DNA from: DAHUXT01 sp036273675
GTDB lineage: Bacteria > Chloroflexota > Ktedonobacteria > Ktedonobacterales > JADMIN01
DNA: 64,000 nucleotides
Assembly (NCBI GenBank): GCA_036273675.1
Contig: DASUHD010000154.1
Location: forward strand, 1 to 64,000
Reading direction: 5' to 3'
The translations under genes and the position numbers were made by a program. This document shows positions 56,692 to 64,000 of the stretch, in pieces. Under the pieces are notes generated by a model. That model was not told the DNA's origin, made no database searches, and saw only the letters and a list, made by a program, of their open reading frames with translations. The first letter of the stretch is position 1; the number at the start of each line of letters is the position of its first letter.

Positions 56692-58101
56692 ATGCGGATC
56701 GAACAGTTCTTTATCGAGGGTCTGGGACATCAATCGTATCTCGTGGTGGATGAGCATTCCCATGTTGCCGCGGTCGTCGATCCGCGCCGCGATGTCGAGG
56801 TCTACCTTCAGACAGCCGACGCGGCCAATGCCCAGATCGCCTGGGTCTTCGAGACGCATGTCCACAACGACTACATCACCGGCGCGCTTGAGTTGCGGGA
56901 GCGGACTGGCGCCACCATCGTCAGCGCGGCGAGCGCGGGGCTGGCCTATGAGCACCGAGGGGTACGCGATGGCGACCGCATCACCGTGGGCGCGCTGGCG
57001 TTCGTCGTACTTGCGACGCCCGGCCACACACCCGATCACCTCAGCTACGCGCTGTATGACGAAGGGCGTGATACGCCCACCGCGCTCTTTACTGGTGGAA
57101 GCATGTTAGTAGGCAGCGCCGGGCGGACCGATCTGGTTAGTCCCGGCATGACGCTGACGTTGACCCGCGACCAGTATCACTCTCTGCGTCGCCTGCTGGA
57201 TACGATGCCCGATGATGCGCTGGTCTATCCGACGCATGGCGCTGGCTCCTTCTGTGGCGCGACGATGGACGGGCCATCCGCGCGGCGGAGCACGATTGGC
57301 CAGGAACGTCTGGCCAGCCCGGCGTCGCATGTCCACGACGAGGCCGAGTTTGTGCGCCAGCAGCTCGCAGGCTACGGCGTCTATCCCGCCTACTACCGCT
57401 ATATGAGCGAGATCAACCTGGCGGGGCCGCGCATCCTCGGCGGACTGCCGGAGCTACCGCCGCTGACCGCGCCACAGGTGCGGAACTATCTCGATCACGG
57501 GCTGCCGTTGATCGATGGACGCCGACGTCGCGCCTTCGCGCGGGAGCACGTTCCCGGCGCGCTCAACATCGAACTGGATGGCTCGTTCGGCGCCTATGTT
57601 GGCTGGCTGTTGCCGTTCAACAAGCCGCTGATGCTGTTGATCGAAGATGAGGCGGGCCGTAAGGAGGCTGTCACACAGCTCATCCGCATCGGCTACGAGC
57701 GGTTGCGTGGCCATCTGGATGGCGGGATGGATGCCTGGAAGAGCGCGGGCTTCCCAACTGGCTCGTATGAAGCGATCACGGTAGAAGAGTTTCGCCAGCG
57801 TCTGGCAGACCACGAGCCGCTTGCTGTGCTGGATGTCCGCGATGAGACGGAGTGGGAGAGCGGCCACATTCCCGGCTCGCATCACATTCACATCGGCGAT
57901 CTGATGCAGCATCTGCACGAGATTCCACCCGATATGCCCGTGGCGACGATTTGTCGCAGTGGCCACCGTGCCGCGATGGCGGCGAGCATCGTCGCCGCGC
58001 TTGGCCGCGAGACTGTCGCCGTCAGGCGTGGAGGTGTCCCCGACTGGCTGGCGATGGAGGCCGAGCAAACGTCACATGCGAGCGGACACGATCATCCGTA
58101 G
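56692..58101 (+). CDS. Persulfide dioxygenase-like MBL-fold protein with two rhodanese domains
   Basis: 469 aa. Residues 1-240: metallo-beta-lactamase fold with THVHNDYITG, GHTPDHLSY and YPTHGAGSFCG, the ETHE1/BaeB persulfide-dioxygenase set of iron ligands. Residues about 260-355: a rhodanese domain lacking the active Cys (LMLLIEDEAGRKEA where Cys is expected). Residues about 365-460: a second rhodanese with the active loop ICRSGHRAAMA. This MBL-RHOD-RHOD order is known in bacterial sulfide detoxification (CstB-like), where glutathione or low-molecular-weight persulfides are oxidised. GGGAGG precedes the ATG. It fits with the thioredoxin/CsoR-family/NifS locus 20 kb upstream. Confidence 0.9.
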   Translation: MRIEQFFIEGLGHQSYLVVDEHSHVAAVVDPRRDVEVYLQTADAANAQIAWVFETHVHNDYITGALELRERTGATIVSAASAGLAYEHRGVRDGDRITVGALAFVVLATPGHTPDHLSYALYDEGRDTPTALFTGGSMLVGSAGRTDLVSPGMTLTLTRDQYHSLRRLLDTMPDDALVYPTHGAGSFCGATMDGPSARRSTIGQERLASPASHVHDEAEFVRQQLAGYGVYPAYYRYMSEINLAGPRILGGLPELPPLTAPQVRNYLDHGLPLIDGRRRRAFAREHVPGALNIELDGSFGAYVGWLLPFNKPLMLLIEDEAGRKEAVTQLIRIGYERLRGHLDGGMDAWKSAGFPTGSYEAITVEEFRQRLADHEPLAVLDVRDETEWESGHIPGSHHIHIGDLMQHLHEIPPDMPVATICRSGHRAAMAASIVAALGRETVAVRRGGVPDWLAMEAEQTSHASGHDHP

Positions 58102-58209
58102 GGAAAATTGGGGTGTAGTATGGAATGGTGTAGCGCGGGGTCGTGAATGTGTTGCCGTTTCTGGGATGAGCACATAGCGCATAGGTGATGGGGAAGGGAC
58201 GGCGGAGTA

Positions 58210-58848
58210 ATGGCGGAGCAAAACAGCGAGCAATGGAAGCGTTTTATAGCGCCGCTGGCTGGCGCGGCGGTGGGCTTTGCCGTGGGAGCCATCGTCGGCG
58301 GAGGCAAGTTGGTACGTATCTATAACTGGACCACCGAATGGACTATCGACGCGCCGCGCTCCGAGGTCTTTCGTGTGCTGAACACACCCGAAGAGCAGCG
58401 CCATTGGTGGCCCTCGATGGTCGTCGAGCGCGTCGAGCCGCTCCCCGACAACCCGGACGGGCGCATCATCACCTATCGCGTGCTGCAGGCGCCCAGCGTG
58501 CGCCGGATTGCGCCGCCCTTCATCCTCGTTTCCACCATCGCCGATGTGGAACACGACCGCCGCACGCGCGCCGTGGTGACGGGCGATCTCGCGGGCGTGC
58601 TCGATACGCTGCTCTATGACCGACCCGACGGCGGCACGCGCATTGTCTTTCACTGGTACACGCGCGTGACCAACCCGGTGATGAACGCACTGGGCTTCGT
58701 CATGACGCCGGTCTTCCGCGCCAGCCACGATCACGTGATGCACGAGGGTGAGGCGGGGCTGCGCGCGTACCTCGCGGCGCGCCTGGGTCAAGGTCAGACA
58801 TTCAAAGTGTCGGCGGCGATGAGCGAGGCGCCGCAGGCTGGGAGCTAA
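58210..58848 (+). CDS. SRPBCC (START-like) protein with an N-terminal membrane segment
   Basis: 212 aa. A hydrophobic Gly/Ala-rich helix at residues about 14-35 (APLAGAAVGFAVGAIVGGG) anchors the protein. The ligand-binding fold covers YNWTTEWTIDAPRSEVFRVLNTPEEQRHWW through TRIVFHWYTRVTNPVMNALGFVMTPVFRASHDHVMHEGEAGL, with the long C-terminal helix. Polyketide cyclase/START-like pockets bind lipids; no enzyme residue is recognised. The ribosome site GGCGGAG is close to the ATG. Confidence 0.75.
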   Translation: MAEQNSEQWKRFIAPLAGAAVGFAVGAIVGGGKLVRIYNWTTEWTIDAPRSEVFRVLNTPEEQRHWWPSMVVERVEPLPDNPDGRIITYRVLQAPSVRRIAPPFILVSTIADVEHDRRTRAVVTGDLAGVLDTLLYDRPDGGTRIVFHWYTRVTNPVMNALGFVMTPVFRASHDHVMHEGEAGLRAYLAARLGQGQTFKVSAAMSEAPQAGS

Positions 58849-58867
58849 ACGCAGCGCCTGTCCACAT

Positions 58868-59704
58868 TCAGGAAGGCTCAGATCGATCCAGCGCATGCGC
58901 CAGTTTGGTCGCCGTCTCGGCATTGGCAACGTACACTTTGACTCGTAACTCGGGCGTTACCGAAGCCTGAAAGGTGACGTGATCGAAATGGAGCAGGCCG
59001 AGCGCTGGGTAGCGCATCGTGCGCGGCCCATCCGGCAGCCCACGCACGTCCTGTCGCTCCCACCACTCGTGAAATTGGGGGCTGACACGCCGCAGGTCTT
59101 CGATGATGTCCTGAAATGATTCGTCGCCTGGATAGCGGGCATAATCGGCGCGGAACTGCGCGATGAGATTCTGCGCCTGCACCTCCCAGGCCGCATCCAT
59201 CTCGCGCACGCCTTCGCGTTGGAAGAAACGCCAGACGACGTTGTGGGAGTGTGGCGGACATGGCTCATCGAAGTGAAACAGGAACTGCGCCGCGCGGTTC
59301 CAGGCAAGCGCATCCCAGCGCCGCCCAATGACAAAGGCAGGATGAGGATCGAGCGTATCTATGACCTGCCGCAGCGCTGGTGTTACCACCTCGCCTTCTG
59401 ACGCAGGCGAATCCACCGATTCCTGATCCGCCAGCAGCAAGAGATGTTGCTCTTCGACCGGGGTAAGCTTGAGGGCGCGTGCCAGGCTATGGAGCACCTG
59501 CCGCGAAGGGTGGACGTCGTGGCCCTGTTCTAGCAGTGTGTACCAGGAAACGCCGATATGCGCCAACTCGGCGACATCCTCACGTCGCAGCCCAGGTGTC
59601 CGCTGGCGGCTGCGCGCGGGCAAACCAACATCGCCCGGCTGCAAGCGTGCGCGGCGCGTGCGCAGAAAATCGGCGAGCGCCTGGCGTCGTTCTCTCTCAG
59701 TCAT
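58868..59704 (-). CDS. XRE-type regulator with MmyB-like ligand domain
   Basis: 278 aa. HTH at about residues 8-75: LADFLRTRRARLQPGD, RTPGLRREDVAELAHIGVSWYTLLEQG, PSRQVLHSLARALKL. The C-terminal MmyB-like domain (LDPHPAFVIGRRWDALAWNRAAQFLF, DVRGLPDGPRTMRYPALGLLHFDHVTFQ) is a PAS-related fold that binds a fatty-acid-like ligand in related proteins. The ATG at 59704 has AGGG upstream. It is divergent from the flavin oxidoreductase gene, which it probably regulates; a TACCC-N7-GGGTA inverted repeat lies between. Confidence 0.87.
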   Translation of the reverse strand: MTERERRQALADFLRTRRARLQPGDVGLPARSRQRTPGLRREDVAELAHIGVSWYTLLEQGHDVHPSRQVLHSLARALKLTPVEEQHLLLLADQESVDSPASEGEVVTPALRQVIDTLDPHPAFVIGRRWDALAWNRAAQFLFHFDEPCPPHSHNVVWRFFQREGVREMDAAWEVQAQNLIAQFRADYARYPGDESFQDIIEDLRRVSPQFHEWWERQDVRGLPDGPRTMRYPALGLLHFDHVTFQASVTPELRVKVYVANAETATKLAHALDRSEPS

Positions 59705-59741
59705 CGCTTTGCCCTGTATCCTCCTACTCTGAATCATACGA

Positions 59742-59758
59742 TACCCACGCTCTGGGTA
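59742..59758. promoter_or_regulatory. Inverted repeat between the XRE and oxidoreductase genes
   Basis: TACCC-ACGCTCT-GGGTA. It lies upstream of TATGAT (minus strand, 59732-59737), covering that promoter's -35 zone, and is 72 bases before the + strand gene. A candidate operator for the XRE protein. Confidence 0.45.
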
Positions 59759-59829
59759 GCGTGCTGTCACTGCCGTCATAGTTTGCTCAGAGAGGCGATC
59801 TGACGCAACGAAAGGCGGAGAGAATCAGA

Positions 59830-60717
59830 ATGACAGCCGAGACGACGATCCACTTTGGCATCAAAACGACGCAATATGCCGCGTACGAAGATATTCTGCG
59901 GGTCTGGAAGGAGGCGGATACTATCCCTTCGATTGAGCATGCCTGGCTCTTCGATCACCCGATGCCCATCTTTCGCGCAGACCCCAGCGGCCCCTGTCTG
60001 GATGGCTGGACACTGCTTGCCGCCCTTGCCGCCCAGACACGACGGCTACGCCTTGGTCTGATGGTGGCCAGCAACATCAATCAAACGCCGCAGATGCTGG
60101 CGAAGCGCGCGGCGACGGTTGATGTTATCTCAGGCGGACGACTGGAATTTGGCCTGGGCGCTGGCGGAGGCGAGGAGCGAGAGCGTTTGGCCTATGGCAC
60201 GCCTTCCTACTCCGCGGGCGAACTGGTAGGGCGGCTGAGCGAGGCGTGTGAGATCATCCGGCGCATGTGGACCGAGCCAGTTGTCACATTCACTGGCCGA
60301 TACTATCAGTTTACGCAGGCATATTGCGAGCCGAAACCGATACAGAAACCAACACCACCATTTGTGCTCGGCGGCGTCGGCGAACAACGTACCCTGCGTG
60401 TGGTCGCCCGGTATGCCGACGTCTGGAACTATCCACGTTACCCGCTGGGGACGGTCGAAGAGTTCCAGCACAAGAGTCGACTTGTCGACCAGTATTGCAT
60501 TGAGATTGGGCGCGATCCGAGCGCTATTGCTCGCTCGGTGCAGATTATCCTGGACCCACGCGAAGACCCAGCGCCAACACGAGCGCTGGTGGGCGATTTC
60601 ATCGCGGCGGGAGCGACGCATATCGTGCTTGCTCCGCGCGTGCTGAGCGAGGATGTCGCGCACTGGGTAGACGAAAAGATCATCCAACCAGTGCGCGCTG
60701 TAGGTCTCCGCGGCTAG
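59830..60717 (+). CDS. LLM-class (luciferase-like) flavin-dependent oxidoreductase
   Basis: 295 aa TIM-barrel FMN/F420 enzyme. TTIHFGIKTTQYAAYEDILRVWKEAD opens it; EHAWLFDHPMPIF, RRLRLGLMVASNINQTPQMLAKRAATVDVISGGRLEFGLGAGGGEERERLAYG are the LLM core, and PFVLGGVGEQRTLRVVARYADVWNY the second half. The ISGGR-EFGLGAG motif occurs in F420-dependent and FMN-dependent members alike. GGAGAG precedes the ATG. Probably regulated by the divergent XRE/MmyB protein. Convergent 4-base overlap with the Eis-like gene. Confidence 0.88.
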   Translation: MTAETTIHFGIKTTQYAAYEDILRVWKEADTIPSIEHAWLFDHPMPIFRADPSGPCLDGWTLLAALAAQTRRLRLGLMVASNINQTPQMLAKRAATVDVISGGRLEFGLGAGGGEERERLAYGTPSYSAGELVGRLSEACEIIRRMWTEPVVTFTGRYYQFTQAYCEPKPIQKPTPPFVLGGVGEQRTLRVVARYADVWNYPRYPLGTVEEFQHKSRLVDQYCIEIGRDPSAIARSVQIILDPREDPAPTRALVGDFIAAGATHIVLAPRVLSEDVAHWVDEKIIQPVRAVGLRG

Positions 60718-61994
60718 AAGTGGGTCATGCAGATCGGCTTCTCGTCGGTTGCGAAGAGGCGCGCGATCTGCTCGACCCGCGCGGTCTCCGAAATCTCGGC
60801 CAGTCCGTAGCGATACAGGTTGCGGAAGTCGGCGGCGCCCATCAGCAGCGACGAGAACTCCGCGATATCGAGCGTGATGCCAACATCAGGCGAGGCGGCC
60901 TGCTCCACCTCGGGATGCCCTTTGTTGAAGCGCACCGTCACGTGGCCGCTATTCTCCGTTAGAAAGGTATCGGTTACATTGATGCGCAGGCGCAGCGTCT
61001 CGCCGCCAAAGTTCACCGAACGCAGCAACTCAAAGGCGCGGCGAATATCTAAGACGCGGTACATGATGCCGACGCCCTGCACGTTGCTGCGGTGGTAGAC
61101 CGATGGCAGCAGCACATTCGAGCCATCGCGCACGTCGTCGAGCAGCAGGTGAAAGTTCTCATCCTGCGTATTGATCTCGATACGCCGAATCTGGTCGGAC
61201 TGGCTGCGCAGGAACGCGAGAAGGCCCAGCAGCGCATCGCGCGTCTCATAGACCATCTCTTCGACCAGCATGTCGTAGGTGAGGAACTCGTTGGGGGCGG
61301 CGGGCTTGAACGAGAAGACCAGATAGCCACGCAGCGCCTTGCCGTCGCGGTAGCCAACGATGCGCTTGGCGGGATTGCTGAAGAACCGATTGAGTTCTTC
61401 GTCCGACTTGAGGATCAACCCGTGCGTCTGCTTCGCCACGCGGGCATAGCAGTCGCCGACAAGTTGCTTGTCATTGTCGTCCGCGCCGAGCAAGACGACC
61501 TGTGACTTATCGCCGCTGGCGGGCAGCGCCGTGGGTGGCGCCTGATACTGGTTGAGCTTCGTGCCGTAGCCGAACCCCATCTGCTTGTAAAAGTCCGGGC
61601 GGAAGGGGTAGAGCAGGGCAAATGGGATACCCTGTTTGCGGCAGTATTCCAGCCAGCCATGCATCAGGTCGCGGGCCACATGCTCCTTCTTGTAGGCAAG
61701 GTCCACCGCCACCATCCCGATGCCAGCCGCCGGAATCTGCGCGCCGCGCACGTTCATCACGAAGTCGTGCAACCGCGCCGCGCCCTGCAATGTGTCGCCA
61801 CGATAGAGGCCGACATAGGCCATAGGCGATTTCGCCATCCGCTCGGCGATGCTGGCGCGGTACTTCTCGCGCTCGCCCAGCGTGCCCAGCTTGAAGTCGG
61901 GGTAAGCGTTGTCGATGATGGTAATCAGGGTATCGTAGTCGCGTTCGGCAATCGCGCGAAACTCGGATTTTGGTGAGGTGGCGCGGGTGACCAT
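60714..61994 (-). CDS. Eis-like GNAT N-acetyltransferase
   Basis: 426 aa tripartite acetyltransferase. An N-terminal GNAT domain (ERDYDTLITIIDNAYPDFKLG, GIGMVAVDLAYKKEHVARDLMHGWLEYCRKQGIPFALLYPFRPDFYKQMGFGYGTK) binds acetyl-CoA; a second GNAT-like domain and a C-terminal SCP2-like domain (LRLRINVTDTFLTENSGHVTVRF to the end, carboxy-terminal F) follow, as in Eis enzymes. The free C-terminal carboxylate is a catalytic element in Eis, and this protein likewise ends in Phe (CMTHF). Eis members acetylate aminoglycosides or other amines. AGGGAGGG precedes the ATG. Confidence 0.87.
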   Translation of the reverse strand: MVTRATSPKSEFRAIAERDYDTLITIIDNAYPDFKLGTLGEREKYRASIAERMAKSPMAYVGLYRGDTLQGAARLHDFVMNVRGAQIPAAGIGMVAVDLAYKKEHVARDLMHGWLEYCRKQGIPFALLYPFRPDFYKQMGFGYGTKLNQYQAPPTALPASGDKSQVVLLGADDNDKQLVGDCYARVAKQTHGLILKSDEELNRFFSNPAKRIVGYRDGKALRGYLVFSFKPAAPNEFLTYDMLVEEMVYETRDALLGLLAFLRSQSDQIRRIEINTQDENFHLLLDDVRDGSNVLLPSVYHRSNVQGVGIMYRVLDIRRAFELLRSVNFGGETLRLRINVTDTFLTENSGHVTVRFNKGHPEVEQAASPDVGITLDIAEFSSLLMGAADFRNLYRYGLAEISETARVEQIARLFATDEKPICMTHF

Positions 61995-62233
61995 GGTTCA
62001 ACCCTCCCTGGGATGGATCGATGGCGGCACAACGTTATCTGTGCTTAGACGCAAGCACAAGATATCATTTTCAGAGACGGGCCAAGAATACATGCACGAA
62101 TGCAATTGATGCATATCCGATAAACAGTGACACGGTCACCATCCAAAGGACATCACTGACAAGGGAGGCCCGCGCTTCCACTCTATTAGCAGCTTAGTCA
62201 AGTGTTCTAAAAGGAATCAAGAGCGCAGCCCCC

Positions 62234-62273
62234 TGAGTCCCTGCGTCCCTGAGTCCCTGCGTCCCTGAGTCTC
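62234..62273. repeat. Tandem 8-base repeat, five units
   Basis: TGAGTCCC and TGCGTCCC alternate: TGAGTCCC, TGCGTCCC, TGAGTCCC, TGCGTCCC, TGAGTCTC, i.e. a 16-base period. It lies 65 bases upstream of the promoter of the secreted protein gene. Confidence 0.85.
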
Positions 62274-62337
62274 TTTACTTGAGTCTTCACAGTTGATGCC
62301 CCAACGAGATTAATCTTCAAAGCGGGCGCCTGCTATA

Positions 62338-62366
62338 TTGACCGCGATTAAATGTGTCTGTATAAT
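62338..62366 (+). promoter_or_regulatory. Promoter of the secreted-protein gene
   Basis: TTGACC (62338-62343), 17 bases, TATAAT (62361-62366); the best consensus match in the window. Transcription would begin near 62373, about 80 bases before the gene. Confidence 0.75.
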
Positions 62367-62451
62367 TGTCAGCATCGGTTTACTACTAGCTCCAATGATG
62401 GAAAGTCTTCATGTCTGCCGAGACCCGACCTATGCAGCTAGGACGTAGGCT

Positions 62452-63204
62452 GTGCATTCGCGTGTTCCACGTCTTCTGGCTTTGAGTCTCTGTTTGGCAT
62501 GTGCTGTCCTGCTGCCATTTGTGAGCGGAGGCGGTACTGTCCATGCCGCAGCGGATCCCACTGTTGTGGTTGTGCGGGACGCCACACCTGCAGGTTGCAC
62601 GCAGCGCTACAGCACGCTTGTTGGGACGTCCTTCGTGCTCACTCGCACAGTCCCTTGCCCAGCAGGCACTATCGGGGAAGATGTGCAGGTACCGTTGTCA
62701 GAAGCGAAAGCCAGGCATGAGGCGTACGTGGTGCTCCCGTCGCGCACTAGTTCGTTGGCTGTGCAAACTCAGGCAGGGCTACAAATCCAGCAACTGGAAA
62801 ATGCAGCAAAGGCAAAATGGCATCCTGCTAACAAATCCGTAACGCCCGCCTCTTCATGCTCCACTAATTCCCATAGTGTCGAGACATATTGGAGTACCTG
62901 GTGGGATACGGATACGACCTTCGATGCGTGGGTGTTCTGGGACACGCATTCCGACTGCACTATCTATATTTGGGAAAGCCAGATGCACGCCGTGTATATC
63001 AACAGCTACTTCTACTGGGGACACGACCAGTATGCGTCATGGAGCGGCAATGTGGGTTGTCGTCAGGTGACAAACGGGTACCCGTGGTGGAACCCCAATG
63101 TCACCAAGAACCCGGGATATACCTACGAGCAGCACGTGTATAGCGGGTCAAACTGCACCATCTTCGACCACCATGGATGGACCGACAGCCCCGCGCTGCA
63201 CTAG
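62452..63204 (+). CDS. Secreted aromatic-rich protein of unknown function
   Basis: 250 aa. Sec signal peptide (LLALSLCLACAVLLPFV, cleavage likely after VHA). After a ~100-residue middle part with two Cys and a helix (VQTQAGLQIQQLENAAKAKW), the C-terminal ~120 residues are rich in Trp, Tyr, Asp and His (ETYWSTWWDTD, AWVFWDTHSDC, INSYFYWGHDQYASW, NGYPWWNPN) with regularly placed Cys, suggesting a disulfide-bonded beta fold with carbohydrate- or wall-binding surface. No family recognised. Start is GTG at 62452. A strong promoter precedes it. Possibly abundant on the cell surface. Confidence 0.75.
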   Translation: MHSRVPRLLALSLCLACAVLLPFVSGGGTVHAAADPTVVVVRDATPAGCTQRYSTLVGTSFVLTRTVPCPAGTIGEDVQVPLSEAKARHEAYVVLPSRTSSLAVQTQAGLQIQQLENAAKAKWHPANKSVTPASSCSTNSHSVETYWSTWWDTDTTFDAWVFWDTHSDCTIYIWESQMHAVYINSYFYWGHDQYASWSGNVGCRQVTNGYPWWNPNVTKNPGYTYEQHVYSGSNCTIFDHHGWTDSPALH

Positions 63205-63728
63205 CTGACTGCGTACTTGTTCGCTGATATCCTTATACTGACGCAAGGACATTGGCGACGATGATCTAGGCACAACGGATTCATTAGGGCGCTCCGGATG
63301 ATCAGGTCAAGCGGTTAAGTCCGACATATCCTGAGCGCTCCTATATTCAGATGCAAGTAGCCAGTTCATAACAGGCCTGAATACGCTGGTGCATCAACAG
63401 GTTGTCGTCGCACGGGTACGTCTCGTGTGAGGATACTAGATTGGTCTAGGTTGCAGATATGACACCGAGGCGAGCACGAGAACAATGCGGTCGACCTAAG
63501 GTGTCATAAGGGCGCGCATTTGGCCGTGACTCGAGGCCATGCTGAGGCGCTGAACGACCTGGAGTATACCACCCAGGAGATAGACATTATCGGCATGCGA
63601 GTTGGAGGACCCACCGCGACCTGTGACGCAGATCATGGGAGTTGTGACACAGTCCTGGTAATCTATCCGTAGGCCATCGAGGTGTGTTCCCTAAGGTAAG
63701 ACCGCACATCCAGAGGTGAAGCGAAGAA
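63205..63728. other. 524-base region without a supported gene
   Basis: No good frame, promoter or repeat is seen. The base composition is less G/C-rich than the coding parts. The final bases hold GAGGTGA, the ribosome site of the gene cut by the window edge. Confidence 0.5.
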
Positions 63729-64000
63729 ATGAAACGAGGCCTTCTAGCAGCAGTCGCTTGCATTGTCATTCTGACTGTCATCGGTGCAGGGATACTCTTG
63801 CTCCACGGCACCCTATCATCCAAGGGTAGACCAGCGCATCTGATAGACACGACGGCGGGTTCCATGCGCTGCGTGACGATGACCGTGACCACTTGTTCGG
63901 TGACCATTACGAATGGTTCCACTTCCCGCGATCCACTCATTTGGATGCTGAAGGAGGTGCTCCCAGCCCACGGTCAGGTTTCACTCAGCACGGGAACACT
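63729..64000 (+). CDS. Exported or membrane-anchored protein, cut by the window end
   Basis: At least 90 residues, open to the edge. A basic start (MKRG) and a hydrophobic stretch (LLAAVACIVILTVIGAGILLLHG) form a signal or anchor helix. The following residues (MRCVTMTVTTCSVTITNGSTSRDPLIWML) alternate like beta strands of an Ig-like domain with a Cys pair. GAGGTGA nine bases before the ATG supports the start. Function unknown; the C-terminus is missing. Confidence 0.6.
   Translation, partial: MKRGLLAAVACIVILTVIGAGILLLHGTLSSKGRPAHLIDTTAGSMRCVTMTVTTCSVTITNGSTSRDPLIWMLKEVLPAHGQVSLSTGT

Larger units (their letters stand above)
61995..62451. other. 457-base intergenic region with a promoter and short tandem repeat
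   Basis: A shared divergent upstream region for the Eis-like gene and the secreted protein at 62452. It holds the TG(A/C)GTCCC repeat and the TTGACC/TATAAT promoter listed separately. No gene supported. Confidence 0.5.

Overview
The window is a 64 kb, GC-rich chromosomal segment from a bacterium with lipoproteins and secreted proteins. It carries many small regulators, extended -10 promoters (TGnTATAAT), at least one probable leaderless mRNA and short genes in both orientations. The gene repertoire (PadR with a long Gly/Phe/His-rich arm, CPBP proteases, YtcJ-type amidohydrolase, DHA3-type MFS exporter, TM2 proteins, CHAP hydrolase, domesticated IS5 fragment) fits Chloroflexota, most likely a Ktedonobacteria-like lineage. 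This assignment is inferred from gene style, not from a marker gene. I see no rRNA, tRNA, CRISPR array, prophage or complete insertion sequence.

Layout. 0-11 kb: PadR regulator with a palindromic operator, an NTF2-like protein, an acyl-CoA dehydrogenase, a membrane protein, a monooxygenase-transposase fusion, an SbcD/SbcC-like nuclease-ATPase pair with membrane segments in the ATPase, and an amidohydrolase. 11-26 kb: M48 protease with a ferredoxin-like gene, HAD phosphatase, two lipoproteins, alpha/beta hydrolase, a very large SF1 helicase-nuclease, two small membrane-gene units behind duplicated promoters, an SDR, and a TetR-controlled cluster of three membrane proteins with two matching operators. 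26-39 kb: glycosyltransferase, PH-like membrane protein, NadD-like and MobA-like nucleotidyltransferases, mannose-6-phosphate isomerase, a CsoR-family/thioredoxin operon with its operator, cysteine desulfurase, two TM2 paralogues, DUF2752 and an M16 peptidase.

39-48 kb is a coherent amine/amino-acid block: putrescine-type aminotransferase, saccharopine-dehydrogenase-family enzyme, aldehyde dehydrogenase, then a complete polar amino acid ABC importer (ATPase, lipoprotein receptor, two permeases). Together they look like uptake and oxidation of a diamino compound such as lysine, ornithine or putrescine.

48-64 kb: an ECF sigma factor translationally coupled to an O6-alkylguanine transferase that carries a C-terminal Ada zinc domain; a CHAP hydrolase behind a long structured leader; a small Cys-rich protein; an MFS exporter preceded by a 21-codon leader peptide and complementary segments that can mask its ribosome-binding site; a methyltransferase, persulfide dioxygenase-rhodanese, SRPBCC protein, XRE/MmyB regulator divergent from a flavin oxidoreductase, an Eis-like acetyltransferase, and two secreted proteins of unknown role, the last cut by the window edge.

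Most unusual items: the MFS translational attenuator, the sigma/Ogt-Ada pair, the ABM-DUF4096 fusion with a lost catalytic Asp, the non-canonical CsoR-family protein beside thioredoxin, and the membrane-anchored SbcC-like ATPase.
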